42,604 nt of DNA from Variovorax paradoxus. Lineage in GTDB: Bacteria; Pseudomonadota; Gammaproteobacteria; Burkholderiales; Burkholderiaceae_C. The notes under the pieces were generated by a model. That model was not told where the DNA came from. It saw only the letters and a program-made list of their open reading frames with translations, and did no database searches. A program made the translations under genes and the position numbers. This document shows, piece after piece, positions 33,827 to 42,604 of this stretch (the first letter of the stretch is position 1; each line of letters begins with the position of its first letter). The stretch lies in contig NZ_JAGGNV010000081.1 of the NCBI RefSeq assembly GCF_018614955.1, forward strand, positions 1-42,604, in the 5' to 3' direction.

Positions 33827-36303
33827 ACGGCCAATACCTCTGCAGCAACCCGGGACGCATCGCCGCCGTGCGGCAGGCCGCGAAGGCTAATCCACCGCGG
33901 GCCTTCAACGGCATCGAGTACCTGGAGGTGGTGCACGGCCAGCCGCGGCTGCTGCTGCATTTCGTGCACGACCTGTCCTTCGCGCCGGCCGCGCCGCTGA
34001 CCGCGGCCAACGTCGAGATCCGCGGCGGCGTGCGCGTGCGCGACCCGCAGGCCATCGGCGTGTCGGCCAGTGGCGACGTGCTGACGGTGGAGCTCGACAG
34101 CATCGGCGACTTCTCGCGCTACGAGCTGCGGCTGGTGGCCTCGGCCGGCTCCGATGCGCCGCCCGACGGCATCGACCCGGCGCTGGCGCAGATCGCATTC
34201 GGCTTCAAGGTCGACTGCCCCAGCGACTTCGACTGCCGCGTGGAGGACGACTGCGCGCCGCTGCCGCAACGCGCACCCGACATCGACTACCTGGCGCGCG
34301 ACTACCAGAGCTTCCGCCGGCTGGTGCTGGACCGGCTGTCGGTGCTGATGCCGAACTGGAAGGAACGCAGCCCGGCCGACCTGATGGTCACGCTGTCCGA
34401 GGCACTGGCCTTCCGCGCCGACGAGATCGCCTACTTCCAGGACGCAGTCGCGACCGAGGCCTACCTGGGCACGGCGCGCCAGCGCGTGTCGGTGCGCCGG
34501 CATGCGCGGCTTTTGGACTACGCGGTGCACGAGGGCTGCAACGCGCGCACCTGGGTGGCCTTCGAGATCGATGCCGCGGCCGACGGCCAGTCGCTCGCCG
34601 CCTGCGACAGCGCCACCGGCCTGGACGGCACGCTGCTGCTGACGCGCGCGCACGGCTCGCCCACGCGGCTCGGCTCGCCCGACAGCGCGCAGGCGCTGGT
34701 CGCGGCCGGCGCGCAGCCCTTCGAACTGCTGACACCCCTGCAGCTCTACAGCGCGCACAACGACCTGCGCTTCTACACCTGGAGCGACGAGGCCTGCTGC
34801 CTGCCGCGCGGCGCCACGCGCGCCTTCTTGCGCGACGACGAGGCGAACCGCCTGCGCCTGCGCGTGGGTGACCTGCTGCTGCTGGAGGCGCGCGCCGGCA
34901 CCACCAACGGCCTCGCGCAGGATGCCGACGCCCAGCAGCGCCACGTGGTCCGCCTCACGCACGTGGACCCTGAGCCCAGCCCCGGACGCGCGCCTTCGCC
35001 CGTGCCGCGGCACGACCCGGTCACCGAGCAGCCGCTGGTCGAAGTGCAATGGCGGGCCGAGGACGCGCTGCCCTTCGACCTGTGCCTGTCCAAGGTCATC
35101 GCCGGCGTGCTGGTGCAGGACATGGCCGGCGCCTGCGCCAACATCGCGCTGGCCGATCACGGCTTCAGCGCGCCGCGCTTCGAGTCCCTGGTGCCGGTGC
35201 CCGGCGGCCGCGTGCCGCGCTTTCGCCTGGCGCAACCCACGCTGCTGCCGTGGACGCGCCAGGCCCTGGTGCGCGATGCGGCCGGCCAGCCGCTGCTGGT
35301 GGATCCGGCCGCCAGCGCCACATCTGCGCTGCGGCGCGACCTGGCCGACACGCGCGAAGCGGTGGTGGTGACCAGCGACGGCGATCGCCGCCGCTGGAGT
35401 GCCCGGCGCGACCTGCTGCAAAGCGGCGCCGCTGCCGCCGAGTTCGTGGCCGAGACCGAAGCCGACGGCCAGGTGCTGCTGCGCTTCGGCGACGGCGTGA
35501 ACGGCCAGCGCCCCGGCGCGGCCGAGGCCTTGTCGGCGCGCCTGCGCGTGGGCAACGGCAGCGCCGGCAACGTGGGTGCCGACGCGATCTCCCATGTGCT
35601 GTGCAACTTCGATGGCATCACGCGGGTGCGCAACCCGCTGCCGGCCGCCGGCGGCGTGGACCCTGTCACGCTGGCGCGCGCGCGCATGGACGCGCCGCAG
35701 GCCTTCCGGCGCCAGGAGCGCGCGGTGACGGCGCAGGACTATGCCGAGGTCGCGATGCGCGACGCCCGCGTGCAGCGCGCCGTGGCCACGCGGCGCTGGA
35801 CCGGAAGCTGGCACACCATGTTCATCACGGTGGACCGGCGCGGCGCCGAGGGCATGGACCCGGCCTTCGAGGAGAGCCTGACGGCCTTCATCGACCGCTA
35901 CCGGCTGGCCGGGCACGACGTGGAGATCGACGCGCCGGCCTACGTGGCGCTGGACATCGCGCTGCACGTCTGCACCCGGCCGGGCTATTTCGCGGCCGAC
36001 GTGCAGCGCCGGCTGCTGCGCGTGTTCGCCACCACCGCGGGCGGCTTCTTCCACCCGGACCGCTTCAGCTTCGGCGAGCCGGTCTACCTGAGCGCCGTGG
36101 TCGCCGCCGCGATGGCGGTGCAAGGGGTCTCGCATGTGGAGCCGCTGCGCTTCCAGCGCCTGGGCCGGCAACCGGACGGTGAGATCGACGCCGGTCGCAT
36201 TGCGATGGCGCGGCTGGAGATCGCGCGGCTGGACAACGACCCGAACGCGCCCGAGCACGGCCGCATCCAGTTCGAGGTGCATGCGGCGGAGGATATGAAA
36301 TGA
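33823..36303 (+). CDS. Baseplate J-type protein 1 (Pvc11-like)
   Basis: An 826-residue baseplate J-family protein. Recognisable parts are DIDYLARDYQSFRRLVLDRL, LMVTLSEALAFRADEIAYFQDAVA-type segment, RRHARLLDYAVHEG, then LRFGDGVNGQRP, GNVGADAIS and QERAVTAQDYAEVAM, the J-like core found in gp6/Pvc11. The N-terminus (about 100 residues, VHGQPRLLLHFVHDLSF) is the extra beta domain common in eCIS. Together with the next gene it builds the wedge ring. Confidence 0.9.
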   Translation: MNGQYLCSNPGRIAAVRQAAKANPPRAFNGIEYLEVVHGQPRLLLHFVHDLSFAPAAPLTAANVEIRGGVRVRDPQAIGVSASGDVLTVELDSIGDFSRYELRLVASAGSDAPPDGIDPALAQIAFGFKVDCPSDFDCRVEDDCAPLPQRAPDIDYLARDYQSFRRLVLDRLSVLMPNWKERSPADLMVTLSEALAFRADEIAYFQDAVATEAYLGTARQRVSVRRHARLLDYAVHEGCNARTWVAFEIDAAADGQSLAACDSATGLDGTLLLTRAHGSPTRLGSPDSAQALVAAGAQPFELLTPLQLYSAHNDLRFYTWSDEACCLPRGATRAFLRDDEANRLRLRVGDLLLLEARAGTTNGLAQDADAQQRHVVRLTHVDPEPSPGRAPSPVPRHDPVTEQPLVEVQWRAEDALPFDLCLSKVIAGVLVQDMAGACANIALADHGFSAPRFESLVPVPGGRVPRFRLAQPTLLPWTRQALVRDAAGQPLLVDPAASATSALRRDLADTREAVVVTSDGDRRRWSARRDLLQSGAAAAEFVAETEADGQVLLRFGDGVNGQRPGAAEALSARLRVGNGSAGNVGADAISHVLCNFDGITRVRNPLPAAGGVDPVTLARARMDAPQAFRRQERAVTAQDYAEVAMRDARVQRAVATRRWTGSWHTMFITVDRRGAEGMDPAFEESLTAFIDRYRLAGHDVEIDAPAYVALDIALHVCTRPGYFAADVQRRLLRVFATTAGGFFHPDRFSFGEPVYLSAVVAAAMAVQGVSHVEPLRFQRLGRQPDGEIDAGRIAMARLEIARLDNDPNAPEHGRIQFEVHAAEDMK

Positions 36304-39259
36304 GCAGCGACGACACCCCGCTGGACGGCTGCCACTGCTGCGAGGGCCAGGCCGAGCCCGGCGTGATCTACAACGCGCCCGGCCTGTCCGCGCTGTCTTG
36401 GCGCATCGACACCCAGCCCGGTTTCTACCAGCGCATGCTGGCTCGGCTGCCGCTGTGGCATGTGCCCGGCGTGCCTGCAAGTGTGCCGCGGCCGCTGGCC
36501 GCGCTGCGCACCCGCGAGCCCGACGACGCGGCCATCGCGCTGGTGGACGCGTCCGCCTGCGTGGCCGATGTGCTGACCTTCTACCAGGAGCGCATCGCCA
36601 ACGAGGGCTTCCTGCGCACCGCCACCGAACGCCGCTCGGTGCTGGAACTGGCGCGCGCCGTCGGCTACGAACTGCGGCCCGGCGTGGCCGCCAGCGTGCA
36701 CCTGGTCTTCACCGTGGAGGACGCCGCCGGCGCCCCGGGCGTCTGCACCATCGCCGCCGGCGCGCCGGTGCAAAGCGTGCCGCCGCAGAGCAAGCTGCCG
36801 CAGGTCTTCGAGACCAGCGAGCCCATCGTCGCGCGCGCCGAATGGAATGCGCTGCGTCCGCGCCAGACGCGCCCGGCGGACCTGGCCTTGCTCGACGTGG
36901 CCGGCACGCGGCGACTGGTCATGCTCTATCCCGAAGGCAGCCTGGCCAGCGAGACCGCCGGCCTGCACCCGGCCCTGAGCAGCGGCAGCCTGTACCGGCT
37001 GGACCCCGGCCTGGCCGTGGAGCCCACGGTCGATGCACTCGACGTCGCGCGCGTCTACCTCTCCGACCAGGCCAGCGGCATCCAGGCCGGCGAGCTGCTG
37101 CTCTTCGTCGGCAAGAACGGCAGCCAGTTGCGCCACCTGGTGCTGCGCGCGCTGGAGGTGGAGGACGAGCCGGCGCTGCGCCGCGTGCGCATCGAACTGG
37201 AGCCGCTGCCCGACCCCGTGACGCCGGCAGCGCCGCCGCTGCTGCACTGGGCGGTGCCGATCCTGTCCTTCTCCTTCGGCGGCTACGCGCAGGCGCAGAT
37301 CGAGAGCGTGCCTTTCACCAGCAGCGCGCTCGGCAGCACCATTGCCAGCCAGAGCTGGAAGGAGAACGAGCTGCAGGCCATGATCGCGATCCAGGGCTGG
37401 AGCAGCCTGCAGCTGGTGCAGGCCATCACGGCCAGCGTCAAGCCCCCGTCCAAGCCGGTGGCGCCCGAGGCCGGCACCTTCAGCTTCTCGCAGCGGCTGG
37501 GCTTCTTCGGCCACAACGCGCCCAAGTGGGGCTCGCTGCCCGCCACCAACACCAAGGAGCCGGTCTACACGAGCGGCTGGGACGACGGCGACCCGCTCTC
37601 CGGCGGCGGCTCGCTGGGCGCAAGCCGCAACATCTGGACCGACTCGCAGGGCAACAGCAACCTGGCCAGCACGGTGCTGCCGCCCTGCCATGCGCTGCTG
37701 GAGCGCCCGGTACCCAAGCTCGCGCCCGGCAGCTGGATGGTCTTCGACGCGCCCAGCGAGAAGGCCACCGCCTATGCCCTGTTCGACGCCCGCGAAGTCT
37801 CGCGCGCCGACTATGGCCTGTCGGCGCGCGCGACGGCGCTTCGCCTGGCCGATGGCAGCGGCCAGCCCCGAAGCACTGCGCCTTCGGAGGCCTTCCTGTT
37901 CCGCGACACCACGGCCCATGTCGCCAGCCGGCGCCAACCGATGGCCGAGCTGCCGATCGAGTCGCCGGTGGAAGCGGGCAGCAAGCGCATCGAGCTGTCG
38001 ACCATGGTGCTGGGCCTGGCGCACGGCCAGCCGCTCGCCTTCGTCGGCCCGCGGCACGACCTGCCCGGCGTTGATGCGGCCGAAATCGCGTTGCTCGACG
38101 AGGTGGAACATGGCGGTGGCCGCAGCATGCTGGTGCTGCAGCAGCCGCTGACGTACAGCTACCGGCGCGAGGACCTCCAGATCCATGCCAACGTGGTTCG
38201 TGCCACGCATGGCGAGAGCGTGCAGGAGGTGCTGGGCAACGGCGACGCGAAAGCACCGTTCCAGCGCTTCACGCTTCGCAAGCCGCCGACCACGCACTTG
38301 ACGGCGGCCTCGGCCACCGGCGTGAAGAGCACGCTGGAACTGCGCGTCAACGGCCTGCTGTGGACCGAGCGGCCTTCGCTCTACGGCGCCGCGCCTGACG
38401 AGCATGTCTACGCCACGCGCATCGACAACGAGGCGCGCATGGAGGTCCTGTTCGGCGACGGCCGCAGCGGCGCGCGCCTGCCCAGCGGCCAGATGAACGT
38501 GCAGGCGCGCTACCGCAGCGGCATCGGCCCGGACGGCGAAGTCGCGGCGCGTACGCTGACCATGCTGCGCGCCATGCCGCTGGGCCTGCGCGGCGTGAGC
38601 AACCCGCTGCCGGCCAGCGGCGCCCAGGGGCCCGAGCAACTTCATGATGCGCGCCGCAACGCGCCGCTGACCTTGCTGGCCTTCGAGCGCGTGGTCTCGC
38701 TGTCGGACTACCAGGACTTCGCACGCGCCTTTCCCGGCATCGGCAAGGCGCGCGCCGACCTGGCCTGGGTCGACGGCAGCTCGCGCGTGCTGCTGTCGGT
38801 GGCCGGCGCCACCGGCGGCGCGCCGGGCGCCGAGGTCATGGACAACCTGTGCCAGGCCATCGCCGACCTGTCCGATCCGTCGCAGCCCTTCGTGCTGGGC
38901 GCCTCGGTGCTGCGCTACTTCCGCTGCACGGCGCGTGTCGCGATCGATCCGCGCTACGAAGCCGACACCGTGCTCGCGGCTTGCAGGACGAAGCTGCAAT
39001 GGGCCTTCGGCTTCGATGCGCGCGACCTGGCGCAGTCGGTCACGGCGGCCGAACTGCTCGCACTGCTGCACCAGGTGCCGGGCGTGGTGGCGGTGGATCT
39101 TGACGTGCTGCAACCGTATGGCGAACCCGCGGCGGCCGCCAGCGACATGCAGGTCGTGCCGGCGTTTGGCGGGCGCTGGGACAGCGCGGCCAAGGCGATG
39201 AAGCCGGCCGAGCTGATGCTGCTGAACCCCGCGGCACTCGAACTGGTGGAGGCCACGCT

Positions 39260-39263
<4 letters not shown>
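36300..39263 (+). CDS. Baseplate J-type protein 2
   Basis: A 987-residue second J-like protein, starting at an ATGA overlap. It shows HCCEGQAEPGVIYNAPGL, SWRIDTQPGFYQRML, LRTREPDDAAIALVDA, VADVLTFYQERIANEGFLRTA-type segment, RSVLELARAVGYELRPG, and far downstream VLFGDGRSGARLPSG, SNPLPASGAQGPEQ and ERVVSLSDYQDFARAFPGIG. Two J-type genes in tandem are usual in eCIS (Pvc11/Pvc12-like). It is part of the baseplate wedge. Confidence 0.88.
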
Positions 39264-41584
<2,321 letters not shown>

Positions 41585-41594
41585 GGAGGACACC

Positions 41595-42604
41595 ATGAAA
41601 GCCGATCTCTCGCGCGAGACCTTCGAGCCCGGCGCGCACTACACCGCCGTGCGCATGCAGCAAGGCCGCGTGATCACCGATGCGGATTTCAACGAGCAGG
41701 GCGACATCACGCGCCACCGCGCCGAGCGGCTGGCCGAGGATGTGATCGGCGTCAGCGGCGCGCCGGCCGAGAACGCCGGCTTCGCGCTGTCGGCCGGCAT
41801 GGGCGCGCTGGCGGTGCACGCGGCCGACGCCAACAGCGTCTGGATCGCCGGCGAGGATGGCGCGCTGCTGGTCAGCACGAACGCTGGTGCGGCCTGGACC
41901 CTTGCCAGCACCGGCAGCACGCGGCACCTGCGCGCCATCGCACGCGCCGCCAACACCGGCTGGGCCGTGGGCGACGGCGGCACCGTGCTGCGCACCAACA
42001 ACGCGGGCAGCAGTTGGACCGTGCAGAACGCCGGCAGCCTGCAGACGCTGCGCGGCGCGGCGGTGTTCGATGCGCAGCACGCCTGGGCCGTGGGCGACGG
42101 CGGCCTGGTGCTGCGCACCGTGGACGGCGGCGCCAACTGGACGCGCCACGCCGGCGGCGTGGACCGGCTGTACGCCGTGGCCTTCGCCAGCGCGCAGGAC
42201 GGCCTGGCCGTGGGGCCGGGCGGCGCCATCGTGCGTACGACCGACGGCGGCGCGGCCTGGAGCCGCGTGGATGGCGGCAGCACCGCCACGCTGCGCGCGG
42301 TGTCGCTGGCCGGCGGCCAGGCCTGGGCGGTAGGCGATGGCGGCACCGTGCTGCGCAGCAACGATGGCGGCGCCACCTGGACGGCCACCACCAGCGGCAG
42401 CACCGCCAGGCTGCGCGCCGTGCGTTTTCGCGACGCCAACAACGGCTGGGTCGCCGGTGACGGCGGCACGCTGCTGGCCACGACCAACGGCGGCAACACC
42501 TGGAGCGCGCAGCCCGTGGCCGGAAGCCCGGCGCTGGCCGGGCTTGCAGTGGCCGGCACCGAGGCGCCCTGGCTGGTCGGCGGCGGGCAGGCCTGGCGCG
42601 TGGC
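41595..42604 (+). CDS. YCF48-like beta-propeller protein of eCIS, partial (C-terminus beyond window)
   Basis: The gene starts at ATG 41595 after GAGGAGGA and is open to the window end (336 codons). The first 60 residues (SRETFEPGAHYTAVRMQQGR, then ITDADFNEQGDITRHRAERL) are the conserved eCIS N-terminus of DUF6519-type proteins. From about residue 70 onwards are tandem blades of a YCF48/BNR-type beta-propeller, each with AWAVGDGGTVLRT-like and DGGATWT-like motifs, about every 40 residues; six or more blades are visible. Such propellers bind proteins or glycans. At the outer end of a baseplate operon it may present a binding surface. The C-terminal part is not in the window. Confidence 0.85.
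   Translation, partial: MKADLSRETFEPGAHYTAVRMQQGRVITDADFNEQGDITRHRAERLAEDVIGVSGAPAENAGFALSAGMGALAVHAADANSVWIAGEDGALLVSTNAGAAWTLASTGSTRHLRAIARAANTGWAVGDGGTVLRTNNAGSSWTVQNAGSLQTLRGAAVFDAQHAWAVGDGGLVLRTVDGGANWTRHAGGVDRLYAVAFASAQDGLAVGPGGAIVRTTDGGAAWSRVDGGSTATLRAVSLAGGQAWAVGDGGTVLRSNDGGATWTATTSGSTARLRAVRFRDANNGWVAGDGGTLLATTNGGNTWSAQPVAGSPALAGLAVAGTEAPWLVGGGQAWRV

Noticed and set aside
36084..39113. A 1009-codon open frame on the minus strand opposite the second baseplate J gene
   Set aside because: It is His/Arg/Gln-rich without motifs, lacks a ribosome site and is explained by GC-rich third positions of the plus-strand gene. The same holds for long minus frames at 33766-36480, 38954-41596, 28036-30759 and 23828-26698.

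Overview
The window reads as chromosomal DNA of a high-GC proteobacterium, most likely a beta-proteobacterium of the Burkholderiales. The basis is the GC-rich codon use, the ISNCY, IS66 and Tn3 (DUF4158-type) relics, and the gene families present. This is inference; no rRNA or tRNA gene was seen to confirm it.

The left 17 kb is an accessory region full of broken mobile elements. From left to right it holds: an unidentified partial frame on the minus strand (1-375); the C-terminal half of an ISNCY transposase (376-867); a lone dipeptide/oligopeptide-type solute-binding protein; a tight minus-strand operon of class III nucleotide cyclase (TolB-like and TPR domains), PAP2/vanadium-haloperoxidase-like enzyme with nine Val-Glu-Gly repeats, and S8 subtilisin-like protease; a decayed Tn3-family transposase fused to an ISNCY N-terminus; a DUF1778/GNAT (TacA-TacT type) toxin-antitoxin pair; a YecA/UPF0149 SEC-C protein; and an IS66 element whose N- and C-terminal halves lie on opposite strands. 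A three-gene cassette follows: a CHAT cysteine protease, a small cysteine-containing protein and a membrane protein. Another ISNCY relic with an internal deletion and a hexanucleotide repeat close this part.

The right 25 kb is one long plus-strand operon for an extracellular contractile injection system (eCIS, a phage-tail-like particle). Just upstream is a sigma-54 enhancer-binding regulator (17948-19015) with no sensor domain. A near-consensus -24/-12 promoter (19278-19292) and an IHF consensus match (19250-19262) lie directly before the first small gene. The order is: small winged-helix-like protein, sheath, tube, zinc-motif T4-type baseplate protein, Pro/Ala-rich protein, Pvc16/DUF4255 cap, AAA+ ATPase, small conserved protein, a short DUF4157-like N-terminal protein, a large DUF4157 protein, Pvc7-type tube/baseplate protein, LysM-like protein, gp27-like hub, gp5/gpV spike, PAAR-like tip, gp25, two J-type baseplate proteins, a gpI-like protein, and a YCF48-type beta-propeller protein cut by the window end. 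Most junctions are ATGA or GTGA overlaps, which argues for one translationally coupled transcript. Tape measure, fibres and classical toxin cargo are not in the window and may lie beyond 42604.

The most interesting points are: (1) the large DUF4157 protein carries, besides its HELAH motif, a C-terminal domain with a separated SHANEDG / KGCDIG His-Cys pair that looks like a clan-CD (caspase/CHAT-like) protease; (2) the CHAT-small protein-membrane protein cassette; (3) the cyclase-PAP2-S8 operon; (4) the probable sigma-54 switch of the eCIS. Several protease-type proteins in one neighbourhood suggest a regulated-proteolysis or cell-death theme, but that link is inference.
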